Positions 52,043-60,168 of a stretch of DNA of 64,000 bases are shown in pieces. Both the position numbers and the translations under genes were made by a program. Each line of letters starts with the position of its first letter. Positions within the stretch are counted from its first letter, which is position 1. This DNA is from Rikenella microfusus (GTDB lineage: Bacteria; Bacteroidota; Bacteroidia; Bacteroidales; VadinHA17): contig DZBJ01000003.1 of assembly GCA_022736275.1 (NCBI GenBank), positions 70,727 through 134,726 on the forward strand. Reading direction: 5' to 3'. The notes beneath the pieces were generated by a model, which ran no database searches, was not told the origin of the DNA, and saw only the letters and a program-made list of their open reading frames with translations.

Positions 52043-52406
52043 ATCAATTCAGGTTAGGTTAGTACTACGTTAAATCAGGCTCTTAAATAAAATATTATAC
52101 CAACCATAAACAATACAATAAATATCAATTCACAGTCGGAAATTACTCTCTCGGATCAGATATGGTCAGTCGTAATTTTTTCTCATTCTTCATTAAAACT
52201 TCATAATAGACTTATTAATTTCCCCATCCTAAATAGGCGAAATTAATTTCTTTCTTTCCATAAGTCCGTTTTAATGCAACGAAGACTGCCGGCACCCCAA
52301 AATCCGGCAGTCTTCTTTTTTCTCTGGCTGATTTATTTGTCAAATCCGGACCAGTATCCGGCTGATAAAAGTACCGGCATTATGGCATCTCAGACAGGAA
52401 GGGATG
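52043..52406. other. 364-base intergenic region, AT-rich, no gene
   Basis: Lies between the truncated lipoprotein and the convergent-side end of the prolyl oligopeptidase gene. It is AT-rich, with no open frame of interest and no tRNA-like fold that I can see. The only clear element is the plus-strand terminator at 52281-52321. Confidence 0.6.
52281..52321 (+). terminator. Strong intrinsic terminator with no plus-strand gene before it
   Basis: Arms GAAGACTGCCGG (52281-52292) and CCGGCAGTCTTC (52304-52315) are exact complements with an 11-base loop, followed by six T on the plus strand. On the minus strand the T-run is on the wrong side. No plus-strand gene precedes it, so it may end a small RNA or a lost gene. 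Confidence 0.75.
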
Positions 52407-54509
52407 CTACTCCTTTTTCATCAGCATCATGTTAAGGTAGGTGTAAATCAGGGCCCGCATCTCTGCCTCCTGCGAATTGGTTGATGATGCCCCGTGACCG
52501 CCTTCTATTGTCTCATGATAGTAAAGCGGGTGCTTCATATCAATCATCTTTGCTGCCATCTTGCGGGCATGCCCCGGGTGAACCCTGTCATCGCGTGTTG
52601 AGGTGATAAACAGCGGGGTTGGATACTTCGCCTCTTTCTTTACATTCTGATACGGTGAGTATTTGCTGATGAATTCCCAGTCCTCCGGCACATCTGGATT
52701 TCCGTATTCATCCATCCAACTGGCACCGGCCAGCATTTTATTGTACCTCTTCATGTCAAGCAGGGGGGCTCCGATGACCACCGCATTCCAGATATCAGGC
52801 CTCTGCGTCATTGCAACTCCCGCAAGGAGGCCGCCGTTGCTCCATCCGTAGAAACCCATGCGCTCAGGAGTGGTGATGTTCCGGCTCATAAGGTCTTCAG
52901 CCACCGCAAACAGATCATCATAGGCATTCTGTCTTTTTTCCCTCAGCGCCGAATGATGCCATGCAGGACCAAACTCGCCGCCACCGCGTATGTTGGCAAT
53001 AACATAAACACCTCCTTTTTCAATCCAGCCTATGCCAGTCAGGGAACTGTAACCGGGTCGGGTGGGACTGTTGAAACCCCCATAACCGTAGACAAGGGTG
53101 GGATTGCTGCCGTCAAGCGGCATGCCGGCCGGATGAACGATAAAGTACGGGATCTTTGTGCCGTCCTTTGAGATTGCCTCATACTGATCTACCTTAACCC
53201 CTGAGGCATCAAAGTAATCCTTCTGCTTCCTGATGGCTTTGATTTCCTTGCCGTCACCGTAATAGAGGGTTGTGGGAGTAACGGGATTGCTGAAGGTGAA
53301 GAAATACTCGTTTGACCTGTCATCGGCTCCAGCCAGGTCCACGGTGCCGAACCCCGGAACATCAACCGGTTCTGCTGACCAGTTGCCGCCTGCGTTGCGG
53401 TAGATGGTAAGCCTGCCCTGTACATTTGCCATTGTGGCTATCACTATGAAATCACGGGTCGTCATCACACCTGCAAAGCTTTCCCTCTCCCCTGGTACAT
53501 AGATGGTCTGCACAACTTGCTCGCCTTCAAGAAAAGAGGGAAGGTCATAACTGACCAGTGTACCCTTCACAAAAGTCTCACCGTTGACACTCCAGTCTGA
53601 TTGCAGGTAAAGAAGCATCTTCTCGCCGAACATGCCGCTTATCTCAACATCCTTCTGGATCTCAAGCATCTTCATGCCATCAGGGGTGAGCATATACATT
53701 GTCGACTCATAAAAACCCCTGCTCTCATTCAGAAATACATACTGTTTTCCGTTGACCTCGCTGCCACTTACAAATATTCCCATGTTGGTAGTGTCAGTCT
53801 GTTGGATTGTCACTGCTGATGAGGGATACTCCCCTCTGTTCCAGAGTTTAGCCACGGCCGGGTACCCCGATGAGGTCATTGTGCCGCCACCGTAATTGGT
53901 AGCGACAAGAATCCGGTTAGCGTCAACCCACGCAGCGCTGCCCTTGCTCTCGGCAACGGAAAAGCCCCCTTTAACGAACTTCTTTTCAACAGCGTCAAAT
54001 TCCCTTATAACCGCCTCATCCTTGCCGCCATCAGAGAGGCGGAGCAGACAGTACCGGTTCTCAGGACCAAGCCATGTGGCTCCGCCGTAAACCCACTTCC
54101 TTCCCTCTTCCGCCGATAAAACATCAAGGTCAAGCACCGTCTCCCAGTTCTCTTTCCCTGTAAGGTAATCCTTCTTCGGCATGCGCCTCCAGAGACCTCT
54201 TTCATTCTTCTCATCCTGCCAGAGGTTATAGCTCATGTCACCGACAACTCCCGGATAAATTAACTTCTCCCTGTCATTCAGTACTTCAAGGAATCTCACG
54301 CGAAGCTCAGTGTATACCGGAAGGGTGGTCAGGGCATCGTCAGAGAGCCTGTTCTGTGCACGGGCCCAGTCGAGGGCCTTCTCGTCCTGAACCTCCTCCA
54401 GCCAGAGGAAGGGATCGTCACCAACTGAAGTTTTTGTTTTCTTTTCGCCGCAACCCGGCAAAATCAATAGTAGCATAATCAACGTAAGAAGGTTAGTTAA
54501 TTGTTTCAT
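52407..54509 (-). CDS. Prolyl oligopeptidase family serine peptidase (S9A)
   Basis: A 700-residue S9 peptidase. Seen: signal peptide with Cys20 lipobox ('LLILPGC'), an N-terminal beta-propeller (~75-420) and a C-terminal alpha/beta hydrolase with the nucleophile Ser in 'YGWSNGGLLAGVAM', Asp in 'TSTRDDRVHPGHA' and His in 'IEGGHGASS'. It cleaves short peptides after proline, probably from the periplasmic face of a membrane. It overlaps the next gene upstream by 17 bases. Confidence 0.92.
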   Translation of the reverse strand: MKQLTNLLTLIMLLLILPGCGEKKTKTSVGDDPFLWLEEVQDEKALDWARAQNRLSDDALTTLPVYTELRVRFLEVLNDREKLIYPGVVGDMSYNLWQDEKNERGLWRRMPKKDYLTGKENWETVLDLDVLSAEEGRKWVYGGATWLGPENRYCLLRLSDGGKDEAVIREFDAVEKKFVKGGFSVAESKGSAAWVDANRILVATNYGGGTMTSSGYPAVAKLWNRGEYPSSAVTIQQTDTTNMGIFVSGSEVNGKQYVFLNESRGFYESTMYMLTPDGMKMLEIQKDVEISGMFGEKMLLYLQSDWSVNGETFVKGTLVSYDLPSFLEGEQVVQTIYVPGERESFAGVMTTRDFIVIATMANVQGRLTIYRNAGGNWSAEPVDVPGFGTVDLAGADDRSNEYFFTFSNPVTPTTLYYGDGKEIKAIRKQKDYFDASGVKVDQYEAISKDGTKIPYFIVHPAGMPLDGSNPTLVYGYGGFNSPTRPGYSSLTGIGWIEKGGVYVIANIRGGGEFGPAWHHSALREKRQNAYDDLFAVAEDLMSRNITTPERMGFYGWSNGGLLAGVAMTQRPDIWNAVVIGAPLLDMKRYNKMLAGASWMDEYGNPDVPEDWEFISKYSPYQNVKKEAKYPTPLFITSTRDDRVHPGHARKMAAKMIDMKHPLYYHETIEGGHGASSTNSQEAEMRALIYTYLNMMLMKKE

Positions 54510-55236
54510 CTCTGGAATATTTACAACTTTTTATTAGTATTCTGGTGATGGCTGCCACTATCAGCACTTCGCCGACAATAAACAACAGCCATATGTAACT
54601 TTCAGGTATATAGCTTGTTATCATTGACACAAGGCTTTCTGCTGCCTCCGGGGAATTTTTCCCCGGAAGCACATCACTCTCAATCAGCAGCCTGGTATAA
54701 TCAATGAGATAAGTGTAGAGAATGATGAGCGCCGCGCCGAAAATAAGGACCCAGTCGGCCATGCTGACTTTGACCGGGTAACCTCTTTCCTGTCTGCTGA
54801 CCAGGAGCAGCGCCATCATGATCATTGTCACGGAGTTCAGCACCGGGGCGAGCACCGGCCCCAACCACGATACCGGAATAAGGAAAAGGATATCCCATGT
54901 CAGGAAAGAGGCTGGCCATCCGATCAGCAATTTCAGGGCCAGATAATAGAAGATATCCCATACCCCGAAGGCAAAAAGGGCGTATAACAGCCTCTGCAGT
55001 CCGTTCCTGCCTGTCAGAATTCCGACGCCGGCCAGCATCACCAGGGTGGCAAACTCCCTGATCCATTCAATCGTCACCAGCTCCGGCGACATGAGTTTCA
55101 GGGGGAAATCAAATCCCTCAGGGTAATAGAGCTCCCTTACGTAAACAACCACGATGCCTTCCAGGAAGCCCATTGCTATTGCGAAAATGGCGAGCCAGAA
55201 GAATCTTTGCCTGTAACTGAGGTATTCGTTTCTCAT
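54493..55236 (-). CDS. Multi-pass membrane protein of unknown function
   Basis: A ~247-residue protein with about six hydrophobic segments and conserved-looking 'VYVRELYYPEGFDFPLKLMSPELVTIEWIREFATLVML'. I do not recognise the family. The open frame reaches 55428, but the start at 55236 ('MRNEYLSYRQRFFWLA') opens on the first membrane helix; the 64-residue extension is His/Gly-rich, has no helical character and overlaps the DUF1295-like gene. Overlaps prolyl oligopeptidase by 17 bases and starts 22 bases after the reductase-like gene's stop. Confidence 0.7.
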   Translation of the reverse strand: MRNEYLSYRQRFFWLAIFAIAMGFLEGIVVVYVRELYYPEGFDFPLKLMSPELVTIEWIREFATLVMLAGVGILTGRNGLQRLLYALFAFGVWDIFYYLALKLLIGWPASFLTWDILFLIPVSWLGPVLAPVLNSVTMIMMALLLVSRQERGYPVKVSMADWVLIFGAALIILYTYLIDYTRLLIESDVLPGKNSPEAAESLVSMITSYIPESYIWLLFIVGEVLIVAAITRILIKSCKYSRDETIN

Positions 55237-55258
55237 TTCAGAAAATTCAGGCAGAAAA

Positions 55259-56020
55259 TTACAAAATATAGGGAAATACTGCCTTCCTGTCCCGGGGATA
55301 TTCCGGGAAATAACTCCTGTACCAGCTGTGATGCGAGAGTGCCCTGGGTACCAGGTTGCTGAAGGTCCAGACAAAGAATGAAAATGCCGGTAATGACCAG
55401 CAGAGAAGTGCATATCCGCCCCATTCAACTATTTCGCCCAGGAAGTTGGGGCATGAGACTTTTTCAAATAGGCCCCCTCGGGGTATCTGGTATCCGTCGC
55501 TGGCCCTTTTCCTCCTGAGGTGGATTAGCTTCTCATCAGATGTAAAATTGATGGCCATTCCCGTGAGGAAAACAAGCAGGCCGGCAATGAACCGGGGGTC
55601 GGTAAGCCAGTCATTATCAAAATGGGTGTGCAAAGAGCCGGTGTAGTAACCCAGAAACCCGGCATTTACAAAATTGAAGATCACAGCCATAAGTGCCACC
55701 GCAAGCGGCATCACCTTCCCTGTGGTTCTGATTCTCAGGGGATAAACTATCGAACGGTTGATGTAGTGTATGAGGTACAGCCCGGTGACGATCCAGACTG
55801 TGACGTTCTTCGGTGCATCTCCGATGACAACAAGAGTTATGAAGATAAGAGGCGCGGGAATCTCCATGATTATCCAGCCCAGCCTGTCAGGAATGGTAAT
55901 GCCCCATGTTCTCTTTGAGTGCCTGCCATACGGAGCTGTCACAAAAAGCAGTACAAGGAAGATGATGAGAGCAGTGGCTGTCCAGAGCCATACAAGCAGA
56001 TCAAAGGTTGATTTTTCCAT
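55259..56020 (-). CDS. Steroid 5-alpha-reductase/DUF1295-like membrane protein
   Basis: A ~253-residue integral membrane protein of the 3-oxo-5-alpha-steroid 4-dehydrogenase C-terminal domain family. Seen: six hydrophobic segments, 'INRSIVYPLRIR', 'DGYQIPRGGLFEKVSCPNFLGEIVEWGGYALL' and C-terminal 'HSWYRSYFPEYPRDRKAVFPYIL', the NADPH/enone-reductase signature region. The substrate is an unknown lipid. The start at 56020 is favoured because its ATG overlaps the upstream SDR gene's TGA by one base (TGATG), giving translational coupling. Confidence 0.85.
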   Translation of the reverse strand: MEKSTFDLLVWLWTATALIIFLVLLFVTAPYGRHSKRTWGITIPDRLGWIIMEIPAPLIFITLVVIGDAPKNVTVWIVTGLYLIHYINRSIVYPLRIRTTGKVMPLAVALMAVIFNFVNAGFLGYYTGSLHTHFDNDWLTDPRFIAGLLVFLTGMAINFTSDEKLIHLRRKRASDGYQIPRGGLFEKVSCPNFLGEIVEWGGYALLCWSLPAFSFFVWTFSNLVPRALSHHSWYRSYFPEYPRDRKAVFPYIL

Positions 56021-56997
56021 CAGATATAATTGTTTTCCTTGAACCACCGGATTGTGTCTGCCATGGTCTCTTCAAAAGGACGTGATTTGTATCCGAGATC
56101 CCTGGCTGCCTTTGCCGGAGAGATGTTCCTGTGGCTCTCTTTTAAAGTATCAAGTGACATCGAGGTGTAGAGAGGGACAGCTCCTGTGACAGTGGCGTGC
56201 ATATTCAGGATGACGGCACCAATGTTTGAAAGCCACCACGGCAGTGTAATCCGGGGTGCCTTACGTCCGCCCAGCCTTTCAACTGTCAGGGCCATCTCTT
56301 TAAGGCTTTTCCAGCTCCCTGAAAGAAGATAGCATTCCCCGGGTACTCCATGATCAATTGCATTGATCGCAGCAGTACATACATCCCTGACATCCACCCA
56401 GTCATATCCTCCTGGTATCAGGCTTGGATTCTGTCCTTTGAAAAACCTGATCACAGCATTGCCCAGTAGCGATGGCTGATAATCATAAGGACCTGATATG
56501 GCGGTTGGATTAAGAACCACAACCTCCAGCCCGGGGGATGAGCCCTCCATCATAATCTTCTGCCCCATTGCCTTCGAACGGTTATATGATACACAACTGT
56601 CCAGTTCAAGATCCCTGGTCTCGTCAAGTATTTCATCATGGGGAACCTGTTTGAAGGCATGGATGGAGCTGAAATGGATAATTCTACTTACTCCTTCAGA
56701 TTTCGCTGCGCTGAGAAGGAGCTCACAACTGACGGCATTGACAGCCATGCATCTTTGATCTTTTTTCCTGATGCTGATACAGGCTGCCAGGTGGAACACA
56801 ACAGAACATCCTTCACATAGTTTTCTGAGGTCAGCGAGACTGGTAACATCCCCTTTTACAAATTCAAGACCAAGATTCTCAAGTCCTGCCATACGGTTGT
56901 GTATCAAGACTCGGACCCTGTAACCATGGTCCAGGAGCATCCTGTACAGATTTGTGCCAACATGTCCGGATGCGCCGGTGATTGCAACTTTAATCAT
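56020..56997 (-). CDS. NAD-dependent epimerase/dehydratase family protein (extended SDR)
   Basis: A 325-residue SDR. Seen: nucleotide loop 'VAITGASGHVGTNLYRML', 'VFHLAACISI', 'IIHFSSIHAF' and the catalytic 'YNRSKAMGQK' (YxxxK). Likely a dihydroflavonol-reductase/3-beta-HSD-type oxidoreductase acting on a lipid or sugar nucleotide. It is coupled by a 1-base overlap to the steroid-reductase-like gene and preceded 15 bases upstream by a decayed SDR gene on the same strand. Confidence 0.85.
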   Translation of the reverse strand: MIKVAITGASGHVGTNLYRMLLDHGYRVRVLIHNRMAGLENLGLEFVKGDVTSLADLRKLCEGCSVVFHLAACISIRKKDQRCMAVNAVSCELLLSAAKSEGVSRIIHFSSIHAFKQVPHDEILDETRDLELDSCVSYNRSKAMGQKIMMEGSSPGLEVVVLNPTAISGPYDYQPSLLGNAVIRFFKGQNPSLIPGGYDWVDVRDVCTAAINAIDHGVPGECYLLSGSWKSLKEMALTVERLGGRKAPRITLPWWLSNIGAVILNMHATVTGAVPLYTSMSLDTLKESHRNISPAKAARDLGYKSRPFEETMADTIRWFKENNYI

Positions 56998-57012
56998 AAG
57001 ATCGAAATTCAG

Positions 57013-57900
57013 TCAAAAGTAATTACCATTTTGACTTCTGAAAGAAAAAAGGCATGAACTAAACCTACCGGGAAGGTCGTTCTCCCTGCAGATCACCTCA
57101 ACCTTCATGCTGTCAACAAGATTGACTGCCAGCTTATATGATGTGGAGGTGACAAAATAGAGCCAGTAGGAGGAGAGCTTTGGTGTCATTAAAGGTACAA
57201 CCCATATCCTCCGCTTCAGATTCCTCACAGAGGCGAACCTCAGAAGCATCTCCCTGTAGGTCATGATATCCGGACCGCCAATGTCAACGTTACTGTCAAA
57301 GGTCTCTTCTCTCATCAGTACACCGTTGAGGAACTCCACAACATTACGGACTGCAATTGGGTGCGATTTTGTAGTCAGCCACCGAGGTGCCACCATCACC
57401 GGAAGTTTCTCTACCAGGTCACGCATTATCTCAAACGAGGCGCTCCCGGAGCCCAGTATGATTCCTGCCCGGAGGGTTGTAAGATGATATGATCCCTTTG
57501 ACAGCTCATCCTCCACCGTTTTGCGTGATCCAAGGTGTTTTGACAGTGCCTCGTCGTTTACTATTCCGCTCAGATAGATCACCTGCCTGACCCCGGTGCC
57601 GTTCATCCTCTCCCTGAAATTGACTGCCGATTACATCTCCATTGTCTCAAAATTGCCCACCGAAGTCGACATGGAGTGAATAAGATAATATGCTGCATCA
57701 ATATCGTCAGGGATAGCCGCAAGAGAGCTTCTGTCAAGGAAATTGGCCGTAATCACGCTCAGACGGTCTGTCCTGAACCTGGAGCTGTCAAATCTGCTGG
57801 CATCACGTACGCAGCATACTACCTCATGCCCGTTTGCAAGCAGTACCGGCAGGAGTCTTTTGGCAATATATCCGGTTGCACCGGTCAGGAGTATCTTCAT
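57013..57900 (-). pseudogene. NAD(P)-binding SDR-like protein, stop inside and truncated end
   Basis: One reading frame interrupted by a TAA at 57631-57633. Before it: 'MKILLTGATGYIAKRLLPVLLANGHEVVCCVRD' and 'DAAYYLIHSMSTSVGNFETMEM'; after it, in the same frame, 'SAVNFRERMNGTGVRQVIYLSGI', 'LRAGIILGSGSASFEIMRDLVEKLPVM'. The stop sits where a CAA would give Gln, so a single C-to-T change is the simplest cause. The usual C-terminal domain (DUF2867-type in this family) is missing: after 'ENDLPG' the frame gives unrelated residues and stops. The protein is therefore non-functional unless readthrough occurs. Sits just upstream of the intact SDR gene. Confidence 0.8.
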
Positions 57901-58005
57901 TATCGAAGCTCTTTGTCAGATATTTACATCCAAGCCGGCCATAATCCATTCCATTGAGAAAATCTGGAATACAATTTGCATTCGGCCGGAGAATGTATAT
58001 TTTTC

Positions 58006-58013
58006 TAAATTTG
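58006..58013 (+). promoter_or_regulatory. Candidate -7 box for the M81 gene
   Basis: TAAATTTG is a perfect TAnnTTTG box, 20 bases before the ATG at 58033. The -33 region is uncertain (a TTTG at 57975-57978 is 27 bases upstream, longer than usual). Confidence 0.4.
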
Positions 58014-58032
58014 TTATAAATATACTTTTTTA

Positions 58033-59604
58033 ATGATGGAAAAAATCAATTGCACACGACTCACAGTGGTCCTTTACATGACAGGACTGATAGCCCTGAT
58101 GTCGTCCTGCTCTCAGCGGGCAGATCAGAAAGTTATGACGGAGGTGAAGACAATTATGTATGCCGAATTCATGCATGAGGTGAACAGCTTCTCACCTGTT
58201 CCCACAACGGAAGTTAATTTCAAGGCTGACCATCTCTTCTTCGGGGAGGATGTGACGGCGTCAGCCCTGGCGGAAGACAAGCAGCTTGCCGGTTTCCTCT
58301 CTGCAGTTGAGAAGAGCGGCAGGGGAAGGATAAAGGCGATACCGATAGTGCATGCCAAGTCAATGTCAGGCGGACCGGTAGACAGCCTCTTTTACGCCAG
58401 AATCAAAAACCTGATCATTGATGAGGTACGAAAGCAGGAAAGGGTCGACGGCATATACCTTTCGCTGCACGGAGCAATGGGAGTACAGGGCATGTTCGAC
58501 CCCGAGGGTGACCTGATAACTTCCCTGAGGGAGGTCGTCGGTCCGGATGTGCCGATAGCAGTTACCTTCGACCTTCATGCCAATGTGACAAAGCGCAGGG
58601 CGGAGAATGCAGATATAATTGTTGGCTATCACACCAACCCCCACAGAGACCACTTCAAGATTGCCTTCCGGGCCGGTGACCTGCTGATACGAACGGTCTT
58701 TGACGAGATTGAACCGGTGATGGTGGTTAACAAGATGAAACTGCTGAAGGGCGGCGGCATCAATATAGACTTCCTTCCTCCATTCAAAAAGATATTTGCT
58801 GCGATGAAGAAAATGGAGAAGCAGGAGGGGGTTCTTTCAGTCTCCTTCTTCCCCGTACATATATGGATTGATGAGCCTGAACTGGGTTACAGCACAATCG
58901 GGATTACGGATGGAAAGCCTGACCTGGCAGCCAGTCTGGCTGATGAGATCTCGGAGATGGCATGGGCTGTGCGTGATGTGCCGCAGCCTGAAGGCAACAC
59001 CCCCGACGAGGCAGTGGCAATCGCCCGAGAAAAGAAAATTGCACGTGCATTGGGTACCCTGGTATTCTGCGATGTATCTGACGCCGTGGGTACTGGTACC
59101 CCGGGAGAGAGCACATGGATACTCAGGGCTCTTACGGAGAACGGGAGCGAACTGACCTCCTATGTTGCACTGCGCGACGAGAAGGCAGCAAGCGAAGCAT
59201 GGAACAGTAAAATTGGCGATGAGGTGACCCTCACGGTGGGAGGCAACATAGACACTGTCTACAACCAGCCCTTCACCTTCACCGGAATTGTGACCTTCAA
59301 ACAGGAGGCCTCCTACGGAAAGACCGTCATAATTAAACATAACGGCATCCACCTCATCCTCTCCGAACTGCCCATGGCATCAAGGAAGCCATCCGACTTC
59401 AAGGAGCTGGGCCTCTCAATATGGAAGGCAGATATAGTGGTGGTCAAAAACCTCTTCCCGTTCCGCTATAACTATCTCCTCTATAACAGGAAGACGGTCA
59501 ATGTCATTTCACCCGGACTGAGCAACACTGATCCGTTTGCCCTGAATTACGTGAACATACCAAGACCTGTCTATCCTCTGGATAAGATTGACAGCTGGAG
59601 ATAA
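58033..59604 (+). CDS. M81 family metallopeptidase (MlrC-like), lipoprotein
   Basis: A 523-residue MlrC/DUF1485-type protein with a lipoprotein signal ('LIALMSSCSQ'). Seen: 'EFMHEVNSFSPV', 'AVTFDLHANV' and 'IVGYHTNPHRDHF' with likely zinc ligands Asp, His and His, 'FLPPFKKIFAAMKK', and the MlrC C-terminal domain with 'DVSDAVGTGTPGESTWILRAL'. MlrC opens or degrades peptide rings of microcystin in Sphingomonas; most homologues have unknown substrates. A lipid-anchored copy suggests periplasmic or surface action. Single gene, divergent from the SDR pseudogene. Confidence 0.88.
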   Translation: MMEKINCTRLTVVLYMTGLIALMSSCSQRADQKVMTEVKTIMYAEFMHEVNSFSPVPTTEVNFKADHLFFGEDVTASALAEDKQLAGFLSAVEKSGRGRIKAIPIVHAKSMSGGPVDSLFYARIKNLIIDEVRKQERVDGIYLSLHGAMGVQGMFDPEGDLITSLREVVGPDVPIAVTFDLHANVTKRRAENADIIVGYHTNPHRDHFKIAFRAGDLLIRTVFDEIEPVMVVNKMKLLKGGGINIDFLPPFKKIFAAMKKMEKQEGVLSVSFFPVHIWIDEPELGYSTIGITDGKPDLAASLADEISEMAWAVRDVPQPEGNTPDEAVAIAREKKIARALGTLVFCDVSDAVGTGTPGESTWILRALTENGSELTSYVALRDEKAASEAWNSKIGDEVTLTVGGNIDTVYNQPFTFTGIVTFKQEASYGKTVIIKHNGIHLILSELPMASRKPSDFKELGLSIWKADIVVVKNLFPFRYNYLLYNRKTVNVISPGLSNTDPFALNYVNIPRPVYPLDKIDSWR

Positions 59605-59619
59605 CTGTCTGGCAAAGTG

Positions 59620-60168
59620 TCAGAAAACGAAGGGAATGAGCATTTTGGTTCGGGTCATGTAGTCACTGTAACTACTGCCGAAGTATTCAAGGCATTCCCT
59701 CTCATCATGTTTTGCGGTGAGCCAGAAGAGCCATGATGCAAATAATGCAACCGGCAGCGTGACGGCAAGCGGATGCTTGAGCCAGATGCCCCACACAAGC
59801 AGAAGCAGCGAGGAGTACATTGGGTGTCGTATGTACCTGAAGATGCCTGAGGTAACCAGTTCAGTGGTCTTCTCGAACCTGAAAAGCTTCTCGTCAACCC
59901 TTACGATGCCCCGTTTCCTGGCCTGACTCAGCCGGACTGCCGCTTCCGTAACAAACCATGCCGAGATGATCAGCAGCACCCAGGAAACGATCTGATTCAC
60001 TGCACAAGGCTCCTTGAACCAGTGTCCGTAATTGATGACAAAAAGGACTAATATGCACTCCCATCCGAAGAATCTGGTGTACCCGTGTCTCCGGGGTTCG
60101 AACAGGTTCTTCTTCGAGAAGAATATCACCGGCAGGCTCAGGGCAATGAAAAGGATTACCTTGTCCAT
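59620..60168 (-). CDS. Isoprenylcysteine carboxyl methyltransferase-like membrane protein
   Basis: A 182-residue protein with about five membrane helices and the phospholipid/ICMT methyltransferase signature 'VTSGIFRYIRHPMYSSLLLLVWGIW' and 'HDERECLEYFGSSYSDYMTRTKMLIPFVF'. It would transfer a methyl group from SAM to a lipid or small molecule in the membrane; the acceptor is unknown. It overlaps the GH95 gene by 13 bases, so it is translated with it although no functional link is obvious. Confidence 0.85.
   Translation of the reverse strand: MDKVILFIALSLPVIFFSKKNLFEPRRHGYTRFFGWECILVLFVINYGHWFKEPCAVNQIVSWVLLIISAWFVTEAAVRLSQARKRGIVRVDEKLFRFEKTTELVTSGIFRYIRHPMYSSLLLLVWGIWLKHPLAVTLPVALFASWLFWLTAKHDERECLEYFGSSYSDYMTRTKMLIPFVF

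Noticed and set aside
55237-55428. 64-residue extension of the membrane protein at its N-terminus
   Set aside because: It overlaps the DUF1295-like gene's 3' end, has no helical pattern, and the ATG at 55236 opens directly on the first membrane helix.
57631-57633. Recoded stop codon (readthrough) in the SDR gene
   Set aside because: TAA is not used for selenocysteine or pyrrolysine, and the gene also lacks its C-terminal domain, so it is a pseudogene.
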